IMG/VR virus record: IMGVR_UViG_3300021957_004906
Span: 62,001 to 126,000 of that record
DNA length: 64,000 nt
Origin: a virus
Reading direction: 5' to 3' (one strand)
The stretch's first letter is position 1. The number at the start of each line of letters is the position of its first letter. Shown piece by piece: positions 47,531 through 56,414 of this stretch. The notes beneath the pieces are model-generated. The model searched no databases. It was not told the origin of the DNA and saw nothing but the letters and a program-made list of their open reading frames with translations. The translations under genes and the position numbers were made by a program.

Positions 47531-48695
47531 GAATCTATGTGCTTTAGCATGGGGGCATACTAGTAGTGAGCCTAGTGGGTTTGTTAGAAGTTGTTGTATT
47601 GCTAAAGATCTTATTGTACAAGACCAACGTAAAATGAATGTTGCTGATGATAGCATACACGACATTATAAATTCAGAGTTTATGATTCAACTTAGAAAAG
47701 ATATGTTAGAGGAAAAATATCCTAGTAACTGTAATACTTGTTGGAATGATGAACGTAATGGTAAACAAAGTAAGCGTTTAATATACAATGATATCTTTAA
47801 GACGTTTAATATAAATGTAGATTATAATAATTTACAAGTTATACCCAAAGACCTACAAATAAACATTGGTAATGTTTGTAATCTAAAGTGTAGAACTTGT
47901 GGCCCGACACACAGTACCAAATGGAATACTGAGTGGAATGATCGTGTTCACAAATTTGATCATCGAGAGATGTCTGTAGACTTTAACAATAAAATTACAA
48001 GTAAGATGTGGACTGAGTTGGATGACTGGAGTAAAACAGTACAACGATTAGAAATAATGGGTGGTGAGCCGTTGTACAGTAAAGACTTTAGAAAACTCGT
48101 AAACATGCTAATTGATAATGGAAATAGTAAACATATTAGTCTTAATTTTAGTTCAAACGCTACAGTGTTTGATGAAGATTTTGTAAACAAAATGCTGGAT
48201 AATTTCGAGACAGTTGGACTTAACATTAGTATAGACGGTATAGGAGATCATTTTAATTATATACGCCATGGAAAAAGTTGGAATCTAGCAGACGATAATA
48301 TTAGAAAGTTTAGTGAACTTCAACAAAGTCAGGGAGTACGACTAGGTATTAGTTTTACTGTGACTATTAGTACACTAAACATATACTATCTGCCTAGGAT
48401 TCACAAATACTTAAACCAATTCCCTGACACATATATCTTTAATAACATAGTTTATTATCCACAACACTACGATATTAGGCACATACCACAAGAGTATAAA
48501 TCAAAAATTTCAAATGAATTAACAGACGAGTCACTTGTACCTATTGTTAATCATTTACAACAACCAGGTGACCATCAACAATTTACTAACTTTGTACAAG
48601 AAACTAGAGGAGCAGACCAATACCGTAAAGAATCTTTCATACAAACATTTCCAGAGCTTTATAGCATTATAAAAGAGAGTTATGATGAAAGATAA
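47523..48695 (+). CDS. N-twitch radical SAM protein 6
   Basis: 390 residues from the ATG at 47523, which overlaps the previous stop (ATGAATAA) and places the first cysteine motif at the N-terminus; an upstream ATG at 47487 is rejected. Twitch C6-ALAW, SCC (C24, C25), C70-x2-C73; core C119-x3-C123-x2-C126 (VCNLKCRTC); EIMGGEPLYSKDF; tail ADQYRKESFIQTFPELYSII. The segment NISIDGIGDHFNYIRHGKSW, just after the barrel centre, is a version of a motif found in all eight (S-x-D-x-x-G-x-x-x-x-Y-I-R-x-G). It is probably part of the conserved substrate or SAM pocket. Confidence 0.87.
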   Translation: MNKNLCALAWGHTSSEPSGFVRSCCIAKDLIVQDQRKMNVADDSIHDIINSEFMIQLRKDMLEEKYPSNCNTCWNDERNGKQSKRLIYNDIFKTFNINVDYNNLQVIPKDLQINIGNVCNLKCRTCGPTHSTKWNTEWNDRVHKFDHREMSVDFNNKITSKMWTELDDWSKTVQRLEIMGGEPLYSKDFRKLVNMLIDNGNSKHISLNFSSNATVFDEDFVNKMLDNFETVGLNISIDGIGDHFNYIRHGKSWNLADDNIRKFSELQQSQGVRLGISFTVTISTLNIYYLPRIHKYLNQFPDTYIFNNIVYYPQHYDIRHIPQEYKSKISNELTDESLVPIVNHLQQPGDHQQFTNFVQETRGADQYRKESFIQTFPELYSIIKESYDER

Positions 48696-49866
48696 CATGT
48701 GTATACTCCCATGGATTCACTTACATGCTTTTGCTAATGGCAAAGTTTATCCCTGTTGTTTAGCATCTTATGATTATAGTGTTGGTAATTCACGTGAGTC
48801 TAGCTTTACAGAAATTTGGAACAGTGAGCGTATGAAAGAATTACGTTTAACAATGTTGGCAAATAAAAAACATGCTGCATGTAATAAATGTTTTGAAACA
48901 GAACGTTTTGGTAGTACTAGTATGCGCCAACATATGAACAAATCATTTAGCCATAAATTTTTAAATATCGATTCAACATTGCCTGATGGCACCGTTGAAC
49001 AAGTGGATATGTCGTATATGGATATAAGATTTAGTAACATATGCAATTTTAAGTGTAGAAGCTGTGGACCAGACTTTAGTAGTATGTGGAAGGACGAATG
49101 GGAACAAATGAACGAGGGCTCTTGGCCACGTATTACGAGAGTAAAAAATACGATTGAAGAAATTTGGGATGATATCGAAACTTGGATTGATACTGTTGAA
49201 AAAATTTACTTTGCAGGTGGTGAGCCATTAATAATGGATGAGCACTATAGAATCTTAGAATATCTTATTGAAAATAACAAAACAGATATTGAACTAAGTT
49301 ATAACAGTAATTTGAGCAAGCTCGTATATAAACAACATAATGTGATTGATCTATGGAAGCATTTTAAAAGTGTTAGAGTAGAAGCAAGTTTAGATGGTTA
49401 CGGAAAGCATGCTGAATATATTCGTCGTGGCACAGTGTGGAAAGATATTGAGAATAACATAGAGCATCTTAGAGCAACTAGTCCAGAAGTTGATTTTAAA
49501 ATAAACTGTACTGTTAGTGCTTATAATGCATTACACTGCATTGATTTTTTTCAGTATTGTATTGATAAAAAATGGGTAACAAAAAATGATTTTTTTATTA
49601 ACATTGTACAATTTCCTGAACATCTAAGGGCACAAGTATTGCCTGATTCTGTATTACAAATAGCACTACAAAAGGTAGATAAGTATATACGAGATTATAA
49701 TATTACAGACACTCATTTTATCCAGTTAGAAGCATACAAGAAATTTTTGCTAGATAAAAAAGTAGATAAGTTTAATTACTTTGTAAGTTGGTCTCGAAAA
49801 CTGGATGAAATACGATCTGAATCGTTAAATGATATTTTGCCAGAGCTTGAGGAATTTTATGAGTAA
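48682..49866 (+). CDS. N-twitch radical SAM protein 7
   Basis: 394 residues (the second ATG at 48685 is an equally good start). Twitch C7-ILPWIH, FANGKVYPCC (C25, C26), C67-x2-C70; core C121-x3-C125-x2-C128 (ICNFKCRSC); FAGGEPLIMDEHY; EASLDGYGKHAEYIRRGTVW; tail SRKLDEIRSESLNDILPELE. It is most like protein 4 in the N-terminal domain, suggesting two subfamilies in the array: a long-linker type (1-3) and a short CxxPW type (4, 5, 7, with 6 and 8 related). It overlaps genes 6 and 8 by 14 and 8 bases. Confidence 0.87.
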   Translation: MMKDNMCILPWIHLHAFANGKVYPCCLASYDYSVGNSRESSFTEIWNSERMKELRLTMLANKKHAACNKCFETERFGSTSMRQHMNKSFSHKFLNIDSTLPDGTVEQVDMSYMDIRFSNICNFKCRSCGPDFSSMWKDEWEQMNEGSWPRITRVKNTIEEIWDDIETWIDTVEKIYFAGGEPLIMDEHYRILEYLIENNKTDIELSYNSNLSKLVYKQHNVIDLWKHFKSVRVEASLDGYGKHAEYIRRGTVWKDIENNIEHLRATSPEVDFKINCTVSAYNALHCIDFFQYCIDKKWVTKNDFFINIVQFPEHLRAQVLPDSVLQIALQKVDKYIRDYNITDTHFIQLEAYKKFLLDKKVDKFNYFVSWSRKLDEIRSESLNDILPELEEFYE

Positions 49867-51043
49867 TACATTTTGCCCCCTGTTATTTCAACACTTAGCA
49901 ACACACCCGCACGGCGGCGTTACTCATTGTTGTATTGCTGATCACAGACAGGCACTCAGCAGTAGTAGAACAGACAACAAGTATTTTAATCTAAATGTTG
50001 ATACTGTACATGATACTATGAATAGTGATACATTTAAACAAGCAAGATTGCAGGTATTGGAAGGTAAAAAGCCTAAAGCATGTATGCGTTGTTTTAGCGA
50101 AGAAGCAAAAGGTATGACTAGTAAACGTCTAGAGGAAATAAAAAATTATCCCGAATATACACAAGATGTAGCTCAATTAGCAACTGATGCGCAAGGCTAC
50201 ATACAAGATGTACAACTAGAATTTGTAGAGCTACGTCTGGGTAATACTTGTAATGTTGCTTGTAGAACATGCAATCCGGCAAGTAGTAGTAAGTGGCGTA
50301 ATGATTATGACAAATTACAAAATAGTTTATCATTCAAACTAACTGATTATAATACAATGCAAGGCTTTCGTTGGCCGGAACGTGAAGAGTTTTGGGAAGA
50401 TTTACTCAAACATTGTGATAATGTAAAAACGTTTTATATTAATGGTGGTGAGCCTATGTTAATCAAACAGCACTTTAAGTTCTTAGAACGACTTGTTGAA
50501 TTAGGCAAAACTGATATTAAGCTATGGTACAATATTAACATGACATTAATGAATGAGAAAGTTATTGAGTTATGGAGAAAATTTGATCATGTAAAGGTTA
50601 GTTGTAGTATAGATGACTTGGGTAAGAGAAATGAATATATTAGATATCCTACCAAATGGGACGATGTAATGAAAAATTTCCTGCGTCTTAAACAAGAGGA
50701 TTTTGAACTAGACGTAACACAAACCGTGAGCTTTATGAACTATAGTACTTTAGGAGACTTTTATGACTTCTTTCATAGAGAACATGGAGTATGGGTACAC
50801 CATAACTATGTATACGATCCAGCTATTCTAAGTCCAGCAGTACTTCCCAAGGAAATTCGAGATCTTGTACATACAAAATTACATAACTCTTTTCCAGAGT
50901 ACAAAGTAAATGAGTTAACAAATATGTTTGGCGGTCCAGACAGACCAGAAAAATGGAAACATGCGTTAGAATATACACTGCGGCTTGATAAAATTCGTGG
51001 ACACAACATACAAGATTTTTTGGAAGAATTCAATGAAAAGTAA
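49859..51043 (+). CDS. N-twitch radical SAM protein 8
   Basis: 394 residues from ATG 49859, which overlaps the previous stop (ATGAGTAA); the upstream ATG at 49829 would add a piece read within gene 7 and is rejected. Twitch C6-PLLFQH, HGGVTHCC (C24, C25), C75-x2-C78; core C131-x3-C135-x2-C138 (TCNVACRTC); YINGGEPMLIKQH; SCSIDDLGKRNEYIRYPTKW; tail RLDKIRGHNIQDFLEEFNEK. The usual SxDGxG is SIDDLG here. It is the last N-twitch member; the following SGNH gene overlaps it by 11 bases. Confidence 0.86.
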   Translation: MSNTFCPLLFQHLATHPHGGVTHCCIADHRQALSSSRTDNKYFNLNVDTVHDTMNSDTFKQARLQVLEGKKPKACMRCFSEEAKGMTSKRLEEIKNYPEYTQDVAQLATDAQGYIQDVQLEFVELRLGNTCNVACRTCNPASSSKWRNDYDKLQNSLSFKLTDYNTMQGFRWPEREEFWEDLLKHCDNVKTFYINGGEPMLIKQHFKFLERLVELGKTDIKLWYNINMTLMNEKVIELWRKFDHVKVSCSIDDLGKRNEYIRYPTKWDDVMKNFLRLKQEDFELDVTQTVSFMNYSTLGDFYDFFHREHGVWVHHNYVYDPAILSPAVLPKEIRDLVHTKLHNSFPEYKVNELTNMFGGPDRPEKWKHALEYTLRLDKIRGHNIQDFLEEFNEK

Positions 51044-51914
51044 TAAGCTATCTATATTTTCAGATATTAAATGGAACGGGCAAGCGAAGGGATTACCAAT
51101 CGGTCCTCAATGCCCAGAAGAGAATTGGCAATATGATATGCCTACTAGGTCTGACATAACAAAATATGTGAATAATGAAGGATTGGTTATTCCTTTATTT
51201 GGAGATAGCTTTATATTTGGACAAGGCTTACCTCATAATGAAACTATCGACGCTAATTTATCTAAATTAGACCCTAAGAACTGTTATCTTAATTTTGCTA
51301 ATCCTGGATCTAGTAATGTCGATATTTTAATGAGATTAGAACAATGGATAAACACACATCAAGATAGTCCTGTGATTTTTGTTGGACTAACTGATGGATT
51401 AAGAGATACCATATACTATAATACCGAGTATACACAGATTGGTGATACGCCAGATATTAGTATATTTGATAATAACAATCAATGGGTTGAAAAATTAGTA
51501 CCTAATCATCGTATTTCTAAAGAACGTATTCGGGCTTCCAGCGTTCCAGAAGTGTTTAAGTATGCGAAACAACAATGGGATCATTATTATCAATACCAAG
51601 TGACACCAGTAACAAATTTAATAAATTTACAATTAGCAGTTAAAAGATTATACTGGATATCACGTGCGACAAATATACCTATCTATTATTGGTTACCTGA
51701 TAGATGTTTACACTGGCTTAATAACCAAGATACCTCCATATTTCGTGAGCAACTTAGTAAATTAGAACAATCTAGCAACCTAAGAAAAATAAAATACATT
51801 TTACCCAATGTTAGAAACTATTGGCTTTCAGATACTGATGCACATTGGAACACTGAAGGTACTTCAATTGCTAGTGATAATATTTGGAAAAAAATAAATG
51901 TACACATTCAATGA
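51033..51914 (+). CDS. SGNH hydrolase / AlgX-like O-acyltransferase domain protein
   Basis: 293 residues from ATG 51033 (an ATG at 50985 would give a longer overlap with gene 8). FGDSFIFGQGLPHNET near residue 53 is block I with the GDS nucleophile. Near the C-terminus SDTDAHWNTEGTSIASDNI gives the D-x-H-W-N-x-x-G motif characteristic of AlgX/AlgJ-type SGNH proteins, which move acetyl groups on polysaccharides. No signal peptide is visible, so action in the cytoplasm is implied. It is translationally coupled between radical SAM gene 8 and the SPASM radical SAM gene (17-base overlap), so it probably belongs to the same pathway. Confidence 0.68.
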   Translation: MKSNKLSIFSDIKWNGQAKGLPIGPQCPEENWQYDMPTRSDITKYVNNEGLVIPLFGDSFIFGQGLPHNETIDANLSKLDPKNCYLNFANPGSSNVDILMRLEQWINTHQDSPVIFVGLTDGLRDTIYYNTEYTQIGDTPDISIFDNNNQWVEKLVPNHRISKERIRASSVPEVFKYAKQQWDHYYQYQVTPVTNLINLQLAVKRLYWISRATNIPIYYWLPDRCLHWLNNQDTSIFREQLSKLEQSSNLRKIKYILPNVRNYWLSDTDAHWNTEGTSIASDNIWKKINVHIQ

Positions 51915-53049
51915 ACTCCAATATTTAGATTTAGAAGCGAGCAGCTTGTGTAATGCTTTATGTGCTATATGCAACAGAAGATATTCTGGCGGACAAAAAG
52001 TTGAAAATATGGTAGAAACATACATTACATTTAATCAGTTCAAAGATTGGTTTAACCTAGACTTTCTAAAAAATCTTAGAGGTATTAGTTTGTGTGGAAA
52101 CTATGGTGATCCAATGACAAATCCTGAGTTGTTGGATATACTAAGGTACACAAAGGACATTAATCCAAAAATAGAAATTACTATGAATACTAACGCCAGC
52201 GGAAGAACTCCTGAGTTTTGGGCTGAGCTAAGTGAGATAATTAATACCAATGGACATCTGACATTTAGTGTCGACGGTTTAGAAAATACAAACTGGATCT
52301 ACAGAAGAGGCACTAAATGGGATAAAATTATTACAGCAATGGAAAGCTATGCTAGCGGTCCGGGTCATAGCAAATGGGAGTTTTTAGTTTTTAAACACAA
52401 CCAACATCAAGTTGAAGAAGCTAGACAACTAGCAGAGAAGATAGGAATCACTGAATTTTATGCAAAGGAAGCATTTGGATTCGAAGACACAATGATTAAC
52501 AATAATAAAAAGTCTAGTTTTGGTGTATACAATGAACAAAACAATTTCCTATATAGTATTCATGCACCTGATGGAAAGTCTAATAATACAGAAATAATTC
52601 AAGATATTGTTGACGGTAATCAAAATCCAGATACAAAAAACAAACATGTTAAATTTAAATACAATGCATCAACTCCATTGAATGAGTGGGAAGTTAAGTT
52701 GGGTAATACTTGTATTGATTGCCAAGTACTTAATAAGCGAAGTATTTTTATAACATCAGAAGGCTTGGTATTTCCTTGCTGTATGACAGCAGGAAAATTA
52801 TATGCACCTGGTACGCCAGAAGCTGTACAACTTAGAGAATTTGTAAACAGTGGAGGCCGTGATAAGATTAGTTTGAATAACAACACATTAGAGTCTATTG
52901 TTAATAGTAAAATATTCCAAACTGATTGGCCAGACAATTGGCGAGATAATGACATCACAAACAAAAGATTGAGAGTATGTAGTATGTTTTGTGGTACTGA
53001 AACAAATCAAACATGGAAAAAAGTCAGCGAAAGTGTTAAAAATAAATAG
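51898..53049 (+). CDS. Radical SAM protein with C-terminal SPASM-type domain
   Basis: 383 residues with the core at the extreme N-terminus: C18-x3-C22-x2-C25 (LCNALCAIC). The SAM-binding strand is replaced by CGNYGDPMTNPELLD (GGEP becomes NYGDP). A C-terminal auxiliary cluster region has CIDCQVLNKRSIFITSEGLV, FPCCMTAG and VCSMFCG. This is the ordinary order (core then SPASM), opposite to the eight preceding genes. SPASM proteins modify peptides, proteins or sugars. It is the last gene of the plus-strand island and converges with the minus-strand block across a 20-base gap with no evident terminator. Confidence 0.82.
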   Translation: MYTFNELQYLDLEASSLCNALCAICNRRYSGGQKVENMVETYITFNQFKDWFNLDFLKNLRGISLCGNYGDPMTNPELLDILRYTKDINPKIEITMNTNASGRTPEFWAELSEIINTNGHLTFSVDGLENTNWIYRRGTKWDKIITAMESYASGPGHSKWEFLVFKHNQHQVEEARQLAEKIGITEFYAKEAFGFEDTMINNNKKSSFGVYNEQNNFLYSIHAPDGKSNNTEIIQDIVDGNQNPDTKNKHVKFKYNASTPLNEWEVKLGNTCIDCQVLNKRSIFITSEGLVFPCCMTAGKLYAPGTPEAVQLREFVNSGGRDKISLNNNTLESIVNSKIFQTDWPDNWRDNDITNKRLRVCSMFCGTETNQTWKKVSESVKNK

Positions 53050-53069
53050 AGTTTACTTTTGTTAACTAC

Positions 53070-54374
53070 TTACCATCCATTATTACTAGTAGTTACTATA
53101 GGATTGCAATTAATAAAATGATCATAGTTGTATCTTAACTGAGGTACAATATCACGTAGATGCTTTAACCAAACATCTTCTGGTATTTGTGATAATCTTT
53201 TCATTTCCTTAGCTATCATGTTTGCTCTAGTGGTTGGACATAATTCATTATCATAACTATGATTTATAAATCCATCAAATGTTTTATATCCTTTTTCTTT
53301 GATCGCTGCAACTGTTCCTGCACAACCGTGTACTAAAAACATTTGACCTGCGGCAAACGGTTTATAAATTTTTTCAGATAAGAATGGCCTAAGCGTAGAA
53401 GTATTATGTACTAGATTTCCCGGTATAGTTTCATTGACAAGCATAAATTTAGTATCAAATATATGCTCCCATGTTAAAAACCCAAGTGCTAAATTAGTAT
53501 CTAATGTATTGTCATCACATGTTATATTTTTATCAATCGAATAAGCCCAATCTATTGTATCTTTGTTCAATAGTCCTGGATGTGATTTTTCTACAATACT
53601 AACTATATAATCTAATTGCTTTAATACACTTTTTAACTTTCTATTACCATCTACTAGAGTTCCCAGTGACCAATACATATCTTTCAATAAATCGTTCTCT
53701 TTTAATAACATAGCCATAGTCATACGGGCATGTCTACGTCTACGCATATACGAAGTACATAACTTCTGTCTTGGTTTTAAATCCAATGAGTGTTGTATTT
53801 GCTGTTCAAACATACGCTCATTATTTTTATCACGGGCTATGTGAGTGTGTAAATTGTGTTCCCAAAAATTATAGTATAAAGATTTCACTTCAGTGAATGG
53901 AGGCTTGTTACGGAGTCTATATATAGATGTAATCCAAACAAGTCTTTCTTTCGGTATATTAAAAATCTCACACACACGATCAAATAGTATATTATCCCAA
54001 CCTTCAATTGAATGATCAACATATACTAATGTATTTTCGTTTTTAATTGCTTCTCTAACTTCTATCGGTAGAGAATTAAAAGTACGCTTATCTTTTTCTA
54101 TTCGTTGTGTTCTTAGTTCTTCATGATTTTTTGGTATACTAAATGTAAGAGTTTTTGGATCTCCTAAGAATTGTTCATCCTCTAAGAAATCAAAAAGCCT
54201 TTTTGCAGACTCAAAATATATGATTCTATTAGGTACTATTTTAGTATGAGAATGCTCTTTATACGTATGAATTGCTTCAAATACATTCTTTTGATATTCT
54301 TGAAACAATACTATTCGACTAGAATTTAAATCGTGACCATTTGCAGTAAATGGACCCCATAGCATATTATTCAT
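53070..54374 (-). CDS. Glycosyltransferase-like protein (pair A)
   Basis: 434 residues. The C-terminal part FLSEKIYKPFAAGQMFLVHG, followed by LxEKGYKTFDGFINHSYDNE, is the donor-binding motif seen in fucosyltransferase-like GT-B folds and shared with the protein at 55326-56414 (FVTEKTLKNLLFPQPFVLCG, then IGFNFYDNIVDHSYDAQ). The N-terminal part has YVDHSIEGWDNILFD, a counterpart of IIDDSIEGFETEWV in the paralogue. Cytoplasmic, no membrane segment. Its ATG overlaps the stop of the unknown partner gene upstream (ATGA). Donor and acceptor unknown. Confidence 0.55.
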   Translation of the reverse strand: MNNMLWGPFTANGHDLNSSRIVLFQEYQKNVFEAIHTYKEHSHTKIVPNRIIYFESAKRLFDFLEDEQFLGDPKTLTFSIPKNHEELRTQRIEKDKRTFNSLPIEVREAIKNENTLVYVDHSIEGWDNILFDRVCEIFNIPKERLVWITSIYRLRNKPPFTEVKSLYYNFWEHNLHTHIARDKNNERMFEQQIQHSLDLKPRQKLCTSYMRRRRHARMTMAMLLKENDLLKDMYWSLGTLVDGNRKLKSVLKQLDYIVSIVEKSHPGLLNKDTIDWAYSIDKNITCDDNTLDTNLALGFLTWEHIFDTKFMLVNETIPGNLVHNTSTLRPFLSEKIYKPFAAGQMFLVHGCAGTVAAIKEKGYKTFDGFINHSYDNELCPTTRANMIAKEMKRLSQIPEDVWLKHLRDIVPQLRYNYDHFINCNPIVTTSNNGW

Positions 54375-55351
54375 TCGATATATGCCCCATACAAATACGG
54401 ATGGGTAGAATTTATATCTGTTAATTGATCTATAGTTATTTCATTAACAGGTTCTCCCAATCGTATACGACCGTACGTATGCTTGGGATCATTAACATCA
54501 ATATATTCAGACAAATTATTTTTGTTGACCCAGTACTCTGCATGCCTTTTCATTGCTCTACTACGAGCTTTGTAGAATTTTTCATTTTGTCGTCCCCGAT
54601 GTTCTACTGTAAAAATCATACTAGGTAAAATAAACTCTTGTGGACTTACTTTTTTTAATTTAACTAATTCAATGTCATTGGTGACACGACATGTATGAAA
54701 ATCTTTCCCTACAGTAGCATAGTCAATGTATAGTATTCCACTTTGAATAGCTTCAAAATTTGCATAGTCTTCTGTCGTTAAACGATAATGTTCCTCAATT
54801 CTACTATCTGCTCTAATAACTGTATGTCGTAACGGTGACGTACTAGCGCCACTTTCCATTTTATGAACTAGGTAATTTATTCTTTCTAATAGATTATAAA
54901 GTTCGATATTTTTTTCACTGCTATTGTTAGCATGACTTGTGTCTTCAAAATATTCATGCAATGCATTTAATTTGGCCAATTGTTGATCATCTTCGTTAAT
55001 TACGATTACAATATCATCTGGAATTGGATATTCAGGCCAGTTTTTTGTGATAGTTTCAATTGTTGCCAACATTTCTTTTTGGTTAACAACTAATTGTTCT
55101 TTACTGATTTCCTCATATACATTGTATATAATTGATCTTGTATTGTCAACGGTTTTTGTACGTTCCCATTGGTCTAAAAATATACGTGAATATTCAGTAT
55201 CTACTACATTGAATTTAATAGTTTTTAGAGAATGTAATTGATTATCGAGTATTTCGTCAGCACTAGTTGTAAGTTGGCTAGAGCCATTGGGATCAGTATT
55301 ATCAAACTCTGGTCTTGGCAATTCACTAAATGCTAAGGTTATCTGTGTCAT
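54371..55351 (-). CDS. Unknown partner protein, family shared with 56996-57958 (pair A)
   Basis: 326 residues of unknown function, recognisably paralogous to the plus-strand protein at 56996-57958. Shared points: a helical centre with ELYNLLERINYLVHKMESG against IELNHQIHTLEAAMSSG; ILYIDYATVGKDFHTC against LFLSYASLGKDLEMI; and a VNDPKHTYGRIRLG against VNHWIHRPGRHIMG segment near the end. The conserved His/Glu in N-x-x-[IV]-H-x-x-E and the YA-x-[VL]-GKD motif could be functional. It is coupled to the GT-like gene at 53070 by ATGA and overlaps the GT-like gene upstream by 26 bases, so it probably acts with them. Confidence 0.55.
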   Translation of the reverse strand: MTQITLAFSELPRPEFDNTDPNGSSQLTTSADEILDNQLHSLKTIKFNVVDTEYSRIFLDQWERTKTVDNTRSIIYNVYEEISKEQLVVNQKEMLATIETITKNWPEYPIPDDIVIVINEDDQQLAKLNALHEYFEDTSHANNSSEKNIELYNLLERINYLVHKMESGASTSPLRHTVIRADSRIEEHYRLTTEDYANFEAIQSGILYIDYATVGKDFHTCRVTNDIELVKLKKVSPQEFILPSMIFTVEHRGRQNEKFYKARSRAMKRHAEYWVNKNNLSEYIDVNDPKHTYGRIRLGEPVNEITIDQLTDINSTHPYLYGAYIE

Positions 55352-56414
55352 AGTATATCATTTCTAATGCTGTTTTGTAAGGCTTATATAAATTTGCAAC
55401 TTGTTTGTTATGATTAACCACTTCAAGACATTCATCTAACAATACTTGTTTGTTAATTAACCTATCTAATTCTTTTATCATTGAATCCATACGTGTGGTA
55501 TCATCTTGTGCGTCATAACTGTGATCTACGATATTATCGTAGAAATTAAATCCAATATTACGAAGTTCCTGAATCTGATGCTGATGCCCGCATAGTACAA
55601 AAGGTTGAGGGAATAGCAAATTTTTTAAAGTTTTTTCAGTAACAAACTTCTTATCTAATCCTTGATAACTGCACTCGCTTACCACTGCAACCTTACTACG
55701 TGCAAAGTTATTAGGTTCTATTTCCCACCATTCATAAACACTTTGTAACTTTGAATCCAGCGGATTACTTTCTATCCAATCGCTATCGTATATGTATTCG
55801 CCAGGGGTTCCTGTTTTCATAGTACAAACACTTGTTTGTGTTGTATACAAATTTCTTAGTTTGTTTCTAAGTGTTACTCTAAAATCACGAGGACGTTGTT
55901 GTAAACAGATAAATTCAAAAAGCCAATCCTGTGATGCTCGTTGCTGTGATATCTGACTCACAGTATCTGTGTGCATTTTATCCCAATTTTGATTCGCGAC
56001 TTCAACTACAAAATGATCTTTTATTACATTGTATTCAGTAACTGAATTAAATCCTGTATTACCTGTAACATAATAAACTTGTTCTCCGGATATTTGGTTT
56101 CTATTTAAAAAATTACAAATACCAGGATGTACCCATTCTGTTTCAAAACCTTCTATAGAATCATCTATTATTATACTACACTTTTTATTATGTACACTTT
56201 GTATTATTTCCAAGGGCAATATAATATCATCTAACCAATTAAATAATCCTTTATTAGAATTTACGTATCTACCTGGTGGAGCATCCCGATCAGTGGTAGC
56301 AATAAAAAATACAAATTTTTCATCTTGGGCTGTGCGTTGACGTACATACTGACGATATAGATATCTTTGACTATAAGCGTCTAATTTTGTTTTATAAAAT
56401 TCAGCTGGTATCAT
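55326..56414 (-). CDS. Glycosyltransferase-like protein (pair B)
   Basis: 362 residues, same family as the protein at 53070-54374. The C-terminal donor motif is KKFVTEKTLKNLLFPQPFVL, with a following GF-x-F-x-x-x-[IV]-[DN]-HSYD segment; the middle RVTLRNKLRNLYTTQTSVCT resembles KLCTSYMRRRRHARMTMAML of pair A in position. Start ATG overlaps the stop of the isochorismatase-like gene (ATGA). Enzyme class is inferred from the EK-x(n)-P-F motif, which is found in several GT-B-like families. Substrate unknown. Confidence 0.5.
   Translation of the reverse strand: MIPAEFYKTKLDAYSQRYLYRQYVRQRTAQDEKFVFFIATTDRDAPPGRYVNSNKGLFNWLDDIILPLEIIQSVHNKKCSIIIDDSIEGFETEWVHPGICNFLNRNQISGEQVYYVTGNTGFNSVTEYNVIKDHFVVEVANQNWDKMHTDTVSQISQQRASQDWLFEFICLQQRPRDFRVTLRNKLRNLYTTQTSVCTMKTGTPGEYIYDSDWIESNPLDSKLQSVYEWWEIEPNNFARSKVAVVSECSYQGLDKKFVTEKTLKNLLFPQPFVLCGHQHQIQELRNIGFNFYDNIVDHSYDAQDDTTRMDSMIKELDRLINKQVLLDECLEVVNHNKQVANLYKPYKTALEMIYYDTDNLSI

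Noticed and set aside
40075-53049. RiPP-type cluster with a short precursor peptide
   Set aside because: Gaps between the radical SAM genes are at most 42 bases or are overlaps, leaving no room for a precursor gene; none was seen at the island edges.
53040-53075. Intrinsic terminator between the convergent units
   Set aside because: The 20-base gap has no GC stem; only AT-rich sequence is present.
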